Notes: generated by a model from the letters alone, not told the origin. Counted from the first letter of the stretch, positions 24,378 through 35,290 are shown. The stretch: DNA of 64,000 nt from Mesocentrotus franciscanus (GCA_037976565.1 CP137684.1:24417010-24481009); one strand, 5' to 3'. Translations and numbers: made by a program.

Positions 24378-24785
24378 CTTATCCTAATGGATTCTATGAC
24401 CCCGAAAACCATAGCATTATCTCCCAAATTATCTCTCTCGCATGGATAATAGGTGACGTATGGCCATTTTTAAGGTTATTGCGGCCATTTTGCACGCCAT
24501 CTTGGATTTTGGGGTTTCCTAGACCATCACACACCATTCTTACTTATCTCAATGGATTCTCTGACCCCCGAAACCATGGGATAGACACTAAAATTGTGTC
24601 TCTATGATGGAAAATGAGTGATTTATGGTCATTTTTAGGTATCAGCGGCCATCTTGGACGCCATCTTGAAAATAACAGTTTTCTGTAGCTTCGATTTTGG
24701 TATACTTTTAGTATGTTATTCCTGAGGTCGAATACTACTAGAAACCGTTGAAAAACCTTTTGGTGCAATTTTTGGGGGTCAAACC
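24378..24785 (-). repeat. Right subterminal ~164-bp repeats
   Basis: Reverse complement of 13766-14160: 'cctaatggattctatgaccc', 'ccattttgcacgccatcttg' and 'gaggtcgaatactactagaa' (aatgg at 24386 and 24551, period 165). It ends at the transposon's right TIR. Confidence 0.82.
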
Positions 24786-24805
24786 ATATCTTGATCTGAC
24801 TAAAC

Positions 24806-25385
24806 GTACCATTACGTTTTATTCTCTCAATGACGAATTCGGCGCAGCATGAACAAGCCAAATGGCTAACCGAAATACTTCAACCCACTCTTTGTGAAGT
24901 GTCCGATTTTGTTATCAAGGATTCGTTCACCTTTGCAGAATCCATGCGCACATGTACTATTGACTGCGATTGTACAGTTTTTTGTGTTTTTATGACATTT
25001 CTAGCTTTTTTACCAATGTACCCCTGATTGAAGCTATTGATATTTGCGCAATATTGCTTTTCCATAGCGATATTGATACACCTTCTGTTTCCGAATCCGT
25101 CTTCAAAGAATTGATGTTAGCCGCCACGCGCAACGTTGAATTCAGCTTCAACGACGTCATGTATGCACAGATTAACGATGTCGCTATGGGCTCGCCGTTG
25201 GGCCCTATACTAGCGAATATCTTTGTAGGCTATCACGAAAAGCGTGCATTTGTTGATATAAGCCCGAAACTTGCCCCGTTAGGGTACTCTCGTTACGTAG
25301 ACGGGCCCATGGGCCCATTGTGGGTCGGTGACTACGAGTTCAGGAACAAAATGAATGCGAAACAGGCTCGAAATTACAGTTGAAG
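24806..25385 (+). pseudogene. Penelope reverse transcriptase core, middle piece
   Basis: Encodes VPLRFILSMTNS, EQAKWLTEILQPTLCEV, the YDISSFFTNVPLIEAID-type motif, FSFNDVMYAQINDVAMGSPL, GPILANIFVGYHEK and YSRYVDG. The catalytic tetrad normally YVDD is YVDG here (25294-25305), which should abolish polymerase activity. Two frame changes lie between 24850 and 25020. The copy ends at the second insertion, near DYEFRNKMN. Confidence 0.8.
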
Positions 25386-26739
25386 TCCACTTTATTATTT
25401 ATAACGTCGCTACAAATTCAGCCGAAGCTCCAGTATAGTTTAATTGAAGATTATATATTTAATGACATTTTATACTAACTATTTTTCTCAGAGGCTGGGC
25501 GATATAAAAGATCGAGAGACTTTAGCAGCACATCCTTTTACAGAAACGGAAGAAACTAAAACTGAGGTGCGAAGTCATGCACATGGCGCTTAAACACTTC
25601 ATGCGCCCGACACAGCTTCAATGTCACATGATCTTATAAGCCAACCGGGAGGGCCCTTCATACGGAGACTACCAATTACAAGATAGGACATATAGAATGA
25701 CCCGCGAGTCACCTGACCAATTAAGAGAGGAGTTATACCTCCAATTAAATATAACCAATGACAAAGCACAGTAGATAGAGTGGTTCCGACTATGTACCGG
25801 AGAAAATAGGAGGAGCCTACAGCCCCGCGAGAATGTAAGGTCTCCGGAAAAAAACTATTGTCTAACATGTTTATCGGAAATAAACACTTGTAAATATAAT
25901 GCATAAATTGTTTACCCGTTCTTGGCATACTATCGGGAACATAATTAATTATAATCAACCTTAGATGTATACAAAGTCAAACTCATAACCCTACAAATAA
26001 TCAACTTAACCCAACTCCTCTATTGCTATAGCGCCCCCTTTAGGTCAATGTTTTGCCCAAATCAGTGTACCACTACAATTCTCCCCTACTAAAACGATCT
26101 TGCAGCTGGAGATCGTACAAAACAAAATTAGGAAAATATAAGATTACCCAACTGGTAATCATTTCATTAAGCAATAAACATATTTGTTGCCTTAAATCAT
26201 AATTTTGTCAATTACCTATCAAAACAGCATATTTGGGCTGCATTGACCAACATTATAACCAAAGAGTGTCCCTTTAAAATAATAATTAACATTATTTTTT
26301 CAATGTCAATTACTTCTTAACATTAACCATGCATAATTACATTATATAACAACAAGAACAACAACAACGTCTCCAGTCTTTCTTACAACCAATCGACCAG
26401 GAATGCATATATCTTGCCCACCCTGCAAACATAACTCAGCAAACATAATAAAATGTCAGGATGACGTCATATGCCCTTCTTCTTTGGGGCTGGATATTCC
26501 TAGATCTCTAGGTCCATTGTCTAACGTGTTTATCGGAAATAAACAACTGTAAATATAACGCAGAAATTCAAGTCCAGGGGTTGTTTACCCGTTCCTGGCA
26601 TACTATCGGGAACAAAGCAGATTCTATTAAACCTTAGATGTATACAAAGTCAAACTCATAACCCTACAAATGATCAACTTAATCCAACTCCTCTATTGCT
26701 ATAGCGCCCACTTTAGGTCAATGTTTCGCCCAAATCATG
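25386..26739. mobile_element. Second PLE insertion, with LTR-like direct repeats
   Basis: Bases 25857-26064 and 26516-26737 are near-identical direct repeats (attgtctaac...ttatcggaaataaac, 'catactatcgggaaca', 'tgtatacaaagtcaaactca'). Both end tagcgcccmctttaggtcaatg...gcccaaatca. The 3' repeat ends about 10 bp before the PLE resumes (gcgcttccatttcttg). That fits a truncated 3' LTR and a longer 5' LTR (about 25381-26064), but no gag, pol or clear target duplication is seen. TGACGTCA occurs at 26462-26469. Confidence 0.5.
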
Positions 26740-27470
26740 TGATGGCGCGCTTCCATTTCTTGATATACTGTGGAAAAGTCATCGCACGGCTTCACTACTT
26801 CCGTCTATCGGAAACCTCCATTTACGGGTCAGTACACGAGGTGGGATGGGACTCTTTCAGTCCTACCCGGTACAAATTTGGTTTCATCAATATCCTCATT
26901 GATAGAGCGCAGAGAATTTGCTCTCCGTGCAAACTCGCCGCAGAAATCAATCAAGTCAAGGATATTCTGCGCGAAAAAGGCCATCCTGACCGGTCTCCTG
27001 GCCTAACAAATGCCCTTTGTATCTCGAACTATCGTGGCGAGGGAAAGCTTCCCAAAGTTTGAGAAACAGGTCAAGCAAGCTGTGTGCGTTGCATTTCCGA
27101 CCGTTGAGCCGCGCGTGGTATTTACCACACATAGAATGATATCGTCTGTCCATAAAGATATATTGCCTATTACGCAAACTAGCAATGTGGTTTAAGAATT
27201 CGAGTGCCGATGTGAAGCTCGATACATAGGGCGTACAACTCAGACACTGGCAGATCAGGTAAAACAACATGTTCCTTCCTTCACTCGGAACCGCCAGACC
27301 GGCGCGCGCGTTTACAACCGCCCCGTTTATGCAAACAGGGAAACTTCCGTACGGCAGACAACGCCAAACTCTGCCATCGCTCAGCACTTGCTGAACCATG
27401 GATTAAAGTTAGTCCGCTTTCGAGAATACCACCCAAAGCCTTTAGTGTTTTTACATGTTGTTGGCATTAA
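26740..27470 (+). pseudogene. Penelope C-terminal part with GIY-YIG endonuclease
   Basis: Encodes LPFLDI, EKSSHGFTTSVYRKPPFTGQ, TRYKFGFINILIDRAQRIC, then PKFEKQVKQAV, SNVV-stop-EFECRCEARYIGRTTQ, QHVP and NSAIAQHLLNHG. RYIGRT is the YIG half of the GIY-YIG nuclease. A Tyr codon just before EFEC has become TAA (27193-27195). Frameshifts occur near 26770 and 27005. In PLEs this domain nicks the target during integration. Confidence 0.82.
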
Positions 27471-27589
27471 GTTAGGCCTACCCTATCATAGTATAAATCA
27501 AAACGATAAGATATATCACTTTGACAGTGACTAACAATATCTATCTTCCTCGTGTACGTTTGCTCTAATTTAGCTTCGGTTTGACAGTT

Positions 27590-27785
27590 TTGTCTTTGCC
27601 AGAAAGTGTTGCTAAGAGTGATCGCGATCACTCTTAGCCTTAATAGCGATTTTAATGCTAGCATTAATCCCAAATGCCTTAGTGAATCAGTTCCTAAAAG
27701 CGATATTGCTCTTAGGAGTGATATTGAGCCTAAGAGCGATTTTATCTCATTTGGGATTGATTTTAGCTGTTAGTGAATCACCCCC
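27590..27785. repeat. Unclassified repeat with 28-bp perfect palindrome
   Basis: 27611-27638 is a perfect 28-bp palindrome (half site gctaagagtgatcg). The rest repeats variants of 'ttagtgaatca', 'gcgatattgctcttagg' and 'agtgatattgagcctaagag'. It separates the PLE end from a LINE fragment and may be a MITE, but its ends are unclear. Confidence 0.5.
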
Positions 27786-29057
27786 CTGAAGTTTTCCAAT
27801 ACGTCTACAGTGAAATTAAAACAAAGCTAGAAAGAATAGATTTATCATTGGTAAGACCTGAATTCAATGTGGCTATGTATACTAGATATATGCAACCATC
27901 CGTTTGCTTTCTTCTGACAGTTCATTCCCTCCACAAGAGCAACCTAGACGAACTTGACCTTTTATCTAGAAGGTTCGTGGGGCAAATGTTGCCTTAGTAC
28001 ATATGACCCAATGAATGAATATACCACAGATGTGCTATATATATTGGCACATATATAGAGTCACACTCTAGCACTTACAATATCTAGAGTCAAAGGGGAC
28101 TCATTGGTGAACCACGCACTTGATTGTACTCTCGAAAGAGAATCACGATGGTCACAGAAGACCTCGTCTATTGTTCAATGTCAACTAAATGTTAATAGAG
28201 TAGAGGATACGGTAGATGTTAATAATAGTTCATGGAAGGTGGTGAAGAAGAGTATCAAAAACTTGTTAGAAGATGATGCATCAGCGTACATTGGAAATCC
28301 GTTGAACCATTGCTTTGACAAGGCCAGTTTGTGAAACTACTGACCCTTGGAGATGAAACCCTCACATGGAATCCATAATGAAAGATGGTATTAAGCTTCG
28401 TAAATAACTCATGTATTGACTCTTTGCCATCATACGCAAATCTTTACAGATGGGGAGAAAAGACTATCAAAGTAGTGCCCTTTTTGCCCACTTACAACTG
28501 GCACCCTTCACCACATTTTAGCAAACTGTTCAACATTTCTTGAAAGATACGAATGGAGGCACAATAATATTCTTAGTTATAGTTATCGAACTGTGAAAGA
28601 GTCCCTCCCTCACGAACAGGTTTATGCCGATATTCAGGGTTTCACCGTTGCGGGCGGAACCACCCCGTCCCACATTTTGGTAACTTCTCAACTCCCAGAT
28701 CTCGTCGTTATTTGGGAATAAATGAAACAAATGATATTGATCGAATTAACAGTGCCCTTTGAGACAAATACCAATGATGCTCACAATAGAAAGCTTGACC
28801 GGTACAAAGAACTTGTGGCCGAAGTAAGAAACAATGGTTACAGTGTGACATATCATGCTATTGAGATAGAAGCAAGGGGGCAAATAAATAGGGACAACAC
28901 TAATCGGCTAAAGTGGGTAGACCTACTCAGGAAATGTTCAGTCCCTCTTCGCCCAAATAGTTTCTATCAGAAAATAAGTAGGCACGCAGTTGTGTCATCC
29001 TTTGCCATATTTCTAAGCAAGAAAAGAATCACAGTAGAAGGATGTGAAATACGTTGA
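27785..29057 (+). pseudogene. LINE ORF2 C-terminal half with nuclease-like domain
   Basis: Encodes VFQYVYSEIKTKLERIDLSL and DELDLLSRRFVG (post-RT region). It continues through VKGDSLVNHALDCTLERE, FLERYEWRHNNILS, YADIQGFTVAGGTTPSHILV, LPDLVVI and LIELTVPFETN...AHNRKLDRYKEL, ending YHAIEIEARGQINRDNTN. The PD...ELTVP...K pattern resembles a PD-(D/E)XK nuclease fold, seen at the C-terminus of some LINE proteins (inference). It is 5' truncated with several stops (near 28330 and 28720). Confidence 0.65.
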
Positions 29058-30631
29058 CCTTTAAACAGCGCTCCATTCTCCTCAATATTTCGTGTCTTCT
29101 TCCTCGTTCTCCTCTTCTTCTCTCCCTCTCTCTCAGTCTTCCTAAACTTTTCCCCCTCGCCTACCTCTCCATCCTCCTCCTCCTTTACATAATCTGCTTG
29201 TTCTTTCTCCCCTCTTATTTCTTTCTCCCCCTACTTTCTCCTTTTCTTCCACTCGTCTATTCCAAGTAGAATGATTTGTGTACACTTCTGTACACTTTAC
29301 CATTGTAACTATGCATGATTGATTTATAATTTGGAATGATTATTGATCAATGACGAATGTATAGTTGACACTATGCAAGATTAATCTAGAATTGTAATTA
29401 TGCATGATTGATATATATAGATATACTTGTAATTGTAATCCATCATTGTCTGTATTTGTTTTATATGTATAATGTAGTGCGACCTGCCATGATTTCGGAA
29501 AGGGAACATGGACCTGGTGTTGAATGTATACATGTATTCCTTTTCGTTATGAATACAGGCATGATTTAACAAAAACTTATAACCGGCTGGCAATAAGCCT
29601 AATTTACCATTACCTAAGACAGCCATCAGAGCTCGTTATATTTCGCGCCTTGGTCCTTTAAGTTTCCGTTTATATTGTTCGATTTCGAAAAGACGAAAAG
29701 CTTAAGTATGGCTCTTTTCAACGCGATTCTCCGATTTTATTACAGTGTTGCTTCCGCTCAACAGACATTTTGAATGACTGATACAAAAGTCAGGATTAAT
29801 ATTCCATAGCTCACCTATTATGTTTATCACTCAAGACACTTATGCGTGACGACATTAGTGACCTTCATTTGTCCATGATATCCCTCCACAATAAAATAAA
29901 AAGAATGAAAAAGCTCACAAATTATTTGCCACCTTTCCCAGAACTCAACCTTCTCTTTTTATAACTGTTGAAAGAGGCCTTTTGAAGGTTGTGCCTCAAT
30001 TCAATTTCTTTTGTTGAAAAAAACAGTATTTTGTTTATGTGAGGTGTATATAGAAAATGCTGTGAAAAAATTAATATTAGTTGTGGCTCTGAATGGTGAA
30101 TTGAAATAATGAACGTTTAAATCGTTGAACATAGCTCTTTATAAAGTAATAAAGGAGCATAGTCAGTTATTGCAGATGTTTTGTGTAAAAGAGAAACTGT
30201 AAATACTTTTGAGGCACAACAGTTTGAAGCTGGACTTGATTTTGCCCTTACAAATAAATGAAACGTTTACATTCTAGGCCTTGTTCAGACATGATACAAA
30301 CCATGACGTTTTAAGACGACTCAAAGTGAAATACGTTTGTCATTTTTGTTATCTGTTGTATAGAGAAAAAACTCAGTAATTACACACAAGTCCTTTGTTG
30401 CACGCAGTTGCCATTTATTTACATGTTAAAAAAACTGCAGCAGCTTTTTTGAAGAGGACTACTGCACCATTTCTGAACATGCCTTTAGTGTTGCTCTTAA
30501 TATTCCTTTTATACTTCCCTGACCCTTTTCTCCATTTTATTTCTTCCGTTTTCTATCTTTAAAAAAATGCGAAAGTAGTTAGTATTCGCAGTAGTGGTTA
30601 TTTTACTTGACTGCTGAATGAATGCTTGTTA
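29058..30631. other. Non-coding AT-rich stretch
   Basis: Starts with a CT-rich run (29090-29270), perhaps the 3' UTR of the preceding LINE. The remainder, including the 29381-29626 open frame on the minus strand, shows no recognisable domain. Confidence 0.5.
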
Positions 30632-30785
30632 GAAGGCAACCAGAGGACCGACAGCTTTAAGTCCTCTCCGAGGGACCTGGTAATGAGGATTTGTGCCTTA
30701 CCAAAGGGCACTAGCGCATCGATTTGGTTTCGAACCCGGGTCACCGGATTACGAGACCACTGCTCTACCAACTGAGCTTGTAACT
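30632..30785 (-). mobile_element. tRNA-derived SINE (Thr-like head)
   Basis: On the minus strand: agctcagttggtagagcagt (A box), ctcgtaa at the anticodon position, then cccgggttcgaaacc (B box), followed by a body with 'gtgccctttggtaaggca'. The tRNA-like part lacks a proper acceptor stem, so it is a SINE rather than a tRNA gene. Confidence 0.7.
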
Positions 30786-31120
30786 AGGTGGAGCAGGTAT
30801 GTTACCATTCATATGGGACAGACTATTCAGACTGGAGGGGTGACCAAGTTCCATTGGGCAAATGTAGTATTCCATTTCGGTCCCTCGCCTGCTCTTACCA
30901 AATGTTCTCTGTTTAGGCTGTGCAAAGTGAGAAAGGTACAAGAGATTCCAGTCCTTATCATAATTTTTATTGTTATGATATTTTCATCACCGTCATCATT
31001 TACATCTACCGGTACAAGTAACAAATGACAATGCCATCACCATCATATTTCATCATCTTCTTCAGTGTCATTAATCGCCATTACCAACATCCACACCGTC
31101 ATCATCATAACTATCAGGTT

Positions 31121-31230
31121 CTTGGACAATTACCGCCTGGACAATAACACCCAGGAAAATTATCCCCCGCCCCGAGGACAATACCCCCTCCTCTGAAAAT
31201 TATTCCTTAGGACAATTACCCCCCTCCCCC
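31121..31230. repeat. Short VNTR (GGACAATTACCCCC)
   Basis: About six degenerate 15-20-bp units: ggacaattaccgcct, ggacaataacaccca, ggaaaattatcccccgcc and so on. Not coding. Confidence 0.6.
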
Positions 31231-31295
31231 AAGGGCACCCACCCCAGGGGATACCACAACTAAGGAACCTACGACAACCACCCTCGTGGACAATT

Positions 31296-31516
31296 GCTAA
31301 TAATAATAATATACTTATGTAGCGCAATTCCTGTCCTAGGACATATAAGTGTGCTTTACATGGATACATAATTATTACCCTTGCTTTAGCTCCGGCAGCC
31401 GTTATCAGCGCACAGTGCATTTCAAGGAACAATCCTACCAGGTTCCCATTGACCTAACCTGGGTCGAGTGTGAATGATGGCAAATGTAGATTAATGTCTT
31501 GCCATTACAGAGAGTA
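31296..31516 (-). mobile_element. SINE, head-truncated
   Basis: On the minus strand: 'ggcaagacattaatctacat', 'gacccaggttaggtcaatgg', a gcgc-containing body and gcgctacataagtatattattatt. It has the same layout as the SINE at 59254 but lacks the tRNA-like boxes. Confidence 0.6.
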
Positions 31517-31526
31517 ATTATCAGAG

Positions 31527-32790
31527 GTGAATATGGGGCACTTCTTACACCCTCAAAAAGAGGCACTCACCAGGGATGAAAAAAGGTCAGTCATGAGAAA
31601 AGGAAATGGGCATTTGTCGACGAAAGAGGGGCCCTATCATATTTTGATAGGGGCATTTATAAGAGGTGAAAAGGGGCATTTATGGGATAGGTCCCTTATT
31701 AGAAAGGAAAAGGGGCACGTATCATTGTTAAAAGGGAAATTTTCAGAATTAAAAAAGAGGCACTTATCGCACCTGAAAAGGGGCAATGACCAGATATGAA
31801 AAAGGGCACTTAAGTGAATGAAAAAGAGGCACTTATAATAAAGGAAAATGAGCATTAGATGAACGAAAATGGTCACCGATCAGATTTTAAAGGGGCATTT
31901 ATCGGAGTTGAAGGGGGCACTTATCTGAAGTGAAAAGGAGTAATTTCTCGTACTTGAAAAGGGTTATTTATCAGAGAAGGGGCACTTATGAGAAGGGGAA
32001 GGGGCTCTTTTTTAATGGGGCACTTATCATTAGGAAAAGGAGCACTTATTAGAAAGGAAAAGGTGCACACGTGAAAATATAAGGTGCGCTTATCCGAGTT
32101 AAAATGGGGGTAGTTATTAAAAGGGGAAGGGCACTTCTTACAAAGGTAAAGGAGCACTTGTCAAATTAAAGAAGCACCTCTCAGATTTGAATAGGGCAAT
32201 AATCAGAGGTGAAGGGGGCACTTATTAAAAGTGAAAAGAGGCACTTCTCGTACCTGAAAAGGGCACTTACTAGAGAAGGGGCACCTATGAGATGGGAAAG
32301 TGGCTCTTTTTATGGAGCACTTATCATAAGGAAAAGGGGCACTTATTAGCAAGGAAACGGTGCATATGTGAAAAATAAGGGCGCTTATCCGAGTTAAAAT
32401 GGGGGTAGTTATTAACAGGTGAAGGGGCACTTCTTACAAAGGAAAAGGGGCACTTGTCAAATTAAAAAAGGCACCTCTCAGATTTGAATAGGGTAATTAT
32501 CAGAGGTGAAGGGGGCACTTATCAAAAGTAAGAGGCACCTCTCGTACCTGAAAAGGGGCACTTACTAGAGATTAAAAAGGGCACTTATGAGAAGGAAATG
32601 GACACTTATTGCAAAGGAAAATGGGAACTTGTCGAAGAAAAAGAGGTTGGTGTCCAAATAAAAGGGGCATAAGAGTTGAAAAGGGGAAAGGCAGTTTTAC
32701 AAATTAATAGGGGCACTTGTCAAAGTTAAAGTGGCAATTTCCTATGTTAAAGGGGCACTTTTCGGGTGCTTAAAAAGTGGTGGCACTGTG
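31527..32790 (+). repeat. Degenerate GGGGCACTTAT tandem array, left
   Basis: About 40 units of 25-35 bp built as (a)ggggcacttat + 5-8 variable bases + gtgaaaa/aggaaaa. A longer period of about 300 bp is also visible: the run 'gagaaggggcac...tggctctttttatgg...gttaaaatgggggtagttatt' occurs twice. The array ends at cacaccccgggagggcgctt. The Lys/Ser-rich frames across it are repeat artefacts. Confidence 0.85.
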
Positions 32791-32805
32791 CCCCCCCACA
32801 CACAC

Positions 32806-33285
32806 CCCGGGAGGGCGCTTCTGGTACGGAGGTTTGCATGACATGCTCTTGGCCTACAGTCGGGCAAAATGTTACCTGTTAGCGTGCGTGAACCTCTATT
32901 CAAAATGTTGTTATTCATGCAGATCACTGGTTTTATAAGAATGCGTGATCAAACATAAAATGTATCTATTGTTATCGTTGTGTGCATCAAGAATGATTTT
33001 GGGTGTTCCGAGCTTATTCAAGTTCTCAAACAAAGAAACTTCAAATATAAGTCATTCCTCCAAAACTCCGGTCGACTTGAATGAGTGTGTAATCATAATC
33101 TGTGAAATCAAATATCGTGGGAAATAATTAGCTAGCTGCCTGGCCTGTGAATGCAAAAGTGTAACGAGCCGGAACAACTAAGAATCAATTGTGCAGAAGT
33201 GAAAAACGAGAGAATCATAGGGAAAGTCCCCTTTGATATTATTTTAGCTGTAAGAGAAATATTTAAAAAAAGAGGTAAGTGAAAA
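32806..33285 (+). repeat. Module A, copy 1
   Basis: Non-coding module with 'ctacagtcgggcaaaatgtt', 'gcgtgatcaaacataaaatg', 'gcaaaagtgtaacgagccgg' and 'aagtgaaaaacgagagaatc'. Related copies lie at 44736-45125 (+), 49835-50180 (-) and 63520-63775 (-). In copies 1 and 4 the module borders the GGGGCACTTAT array. Confidence 0.75.
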
Positions 33286-34889
33286 ATCTATATTTTCTCC
33301 AATGAAAATGTTTCGATCATATGTTGACCCAAAATATAATTAATGCAAATATGTATCAAACAAATCTATTCGTTAATCAATAACTAAGAAAATGGAAGTT
33401 AACGACATTTTCTGTACTGAACGAATTTCAGAGGAGCTCGCAAGATATGTCACAGTGTTGCCCATTTGTGTTTCACTGATTACAACTATAACAATTCAAA
33501 ACTTTCATTTTTAATCGGGTATTGCTCCAACTTTCACTGACCTGTTTCTTAACCAACTTAATATCAGGGTGGGCTTCTCCTTAAAAAATAAATTAGGCAA
33601 CGTTATTTGTTTATGTTTAGAAACAACAACAACGACGATAATGATTGCAAATCGAAAAACAGAATAGCATACATTTTTATTTCAAGTTTCTATTTTTGTT
33701 AATTTAAAAGAAGATCTGATTCGAGAGACTGGGGCCACATACGAACTTTCATCTTCGTGTGAAAAATCGTCGTTCCTGAAGGGGCGAACACGAAATGAGG
33801 GGTTAGCGTCTCTACAACTTTAGGGTTTACAATTCTTATTGATTTACCATTTTCTATTTAATGATTACAATCATATTTATGCCTTACTCACGCCTTATAT
33901 ATATATATATATATGTATAAACGCATTATTGTATCCATGACTTTCTTTAAAAATTGAAAACATTGATTATCTACATTCTATGTGACTTCAAAAACACGTA
34001 GCTTTTATGACAAATCTCAGGTATGTCCACCTCCTAACATCCACAGCGTTTGAAACAATGATGCCATCGTTTGTTTGCGAATTCGGGTCTCATCCCTCAC
34101 TTAAATGTTCTGAAGCTTATAATACAAATAGACTCATTTACACTTTAAATTTGAGTAGCGAAGAAGATCATTTGTAAGTTTGTATGTGTGTGTGTGTGTG
34201 CTTGTGTGTTGTAATAACATATATATACAATATTTATATATATTTATACAGTGTATACATATTTGTATATAGGTGAGGAAGAGTGTGTGTGTGTGTATGC
34301 GTATTGGTCAGTGTATATATACACTGTATATATAGATATCCTCTCTGTAAACCTCTCTTAATGTTTCACCATTTGACTCTCCTGTTCGACATCTTTCCTC
34401 CCCTCCCCCTCCCCTCCCTCTCTCTCTCTCTCTTGATAGATAAATGAGGAAGTTAAATTCGGAATACAAAACAGAACATAATACTGATTAATTAAGCTTA
34501 TTTGCATTCATATCACTACAGGCATTCCAGTAGGTCTACCCCTCTCAAACAGGGTTCGTATTCCATACTATCCCAAATCTATGTTTCCAAATCTATTTAC
34601 AAGATGCAAAGAAACATGAACAGTGTAAGTACTTGTCTGACTTATCCATGCAAAATGTCACTGAATTGACTTGTCAGTGAAAGCATACGAGTTCAAGCCT
34701 TCTTAGTCTTAATAACACGATGTATAGGTCTTAAACAACACAAATAGCATCAGTTATAAAAAGAGAAGGTCGAGTTGGTCTGGAAGCAGTGGCAAATCCG
34801 TAATTTATTAGCTTTTTCATGCTTCTTATGCTATTGTGGAGGAATATCATAGATATTAAAGGTCACCGGTTGTCACAAAAAATGATGCT
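33286..34889. other. Non-coding stretch with repeat pieces
   Basis: 34070-34210 resembles 40160-40290 in direct orientation (tcacttaaatgttctgaagc and a GT run). 34380-34665 is inverted at 63183-63510 ('gtaggtctacccctctcaaa', CT run). (AT)n runs at 33897 and 34222; palindromic gtgtatatacac near 34310. No gene. Confidence 0.55.
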
Positions 34890-35290
34890 TGAATGGGAAC
34901 ATAATATATGTCGATTCTAAGCTATGGAACATTTTACTGAATTAAAAAAAAAATTGTTCAAAATGTCTATTGTGGGGAAGCAATACAATAACAGAACTAT
35001 GTCATAACCCACTAAATACAATGTACATCCGTCAATGTTTGTTCAGTTATTCGATATCGAAACAGCCACCCTGTATAAATGCATGGATACCAATGATTAA
35101 CGAAACTGAGTTCATTTCACGATCTACAGCACTCGAGTGTATGCATCTGTATTCATCTATTGTACAAAGCCTGCGGGCTATTAAAGTACAATAAGGTGCA
35201 TAAACAGACTCAACAAAGGGGGATAGATTTTGTAATGAACCAAAAAAAAACATGTTTTAGGCAACACAAATCCTAGATCCCTGTTATTTC
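34890..35290 (+). repeat. Module D copy 1
   Basis: Shares 'caaaatgtctattg', 'tacatccgtcaatgt', 'attaaagtacaataag' and 'aaacagactcaacaa' with 47136-47530 in the same orientation at moderate divergence. With module A it forms a duplicated segment (32.8-35.3 kb against 44.7-47.5 kb). Confidence 0.72.

Larger units (their letters stand above)
13725..24802. mobile_element. DNA transposon, TIR TAGTCAG, AAC target duplication, inserted in the PLE
   Basis: The left end reads TAGTCAGGTCAATATACGGT. The right end, reverse complemented, reads TAGTCAGATCAAGATATGGT (17 of 20 identical). AAC flanks both ends (13722-13724, 24803-24805), and the pre-insertion PLE site reads aaaaggAACgtaccatt. Both ends carry ~164-bp subterminal repeats in opposite orientation. 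The total is 11078 bp, but a 6.4-kb block at 17938-24373 is a later insertion, so the original was about 4.64 kb. No DDE transposase is recognised. The internal genes are two inverted decayed copies of the family described at 14756 and 15780. Superfamily unassigned: a 3-bp target duplication is compatible with several, including CACTA, Harbinger and Academ. Confidence 0.78.
13626..27470 (+). mobile_element. Penelope-like element split by two insertions
   Basis: Three collinear pieces of one PLE: 13626-13724, 24803-25385 and 26740-27470. Piece 1 encodes GSQRPIMYGLPKTHKRN and piece 2 continues VPLRFILSMTNS...EQAKWLTE, so removing 13725-24802 restores a continuous reading frame across the join. 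Piece 2 holds the RT palm (MGSPLGP, then the catalytic tetrad). Piece 3 holds the thumb region and the GIY-YIG endonuclease. Each piece also carries its own stops or frameshifts, so the element is dead. The 5' part is not seen upstream of 13626. Confidence 0.82.

Noticed and set aside
30690..30785. Intact tRNA-Thr gene
   Set aside because: A and B boxes are present, but the acceptor stem does not pair and the sequence continues into a SINE body.
31527..32430. Open frames in the GGGGCACTTAT array
   Set aside because: Unit length varies and frames are not kept between units; no selection on a protein is visible.
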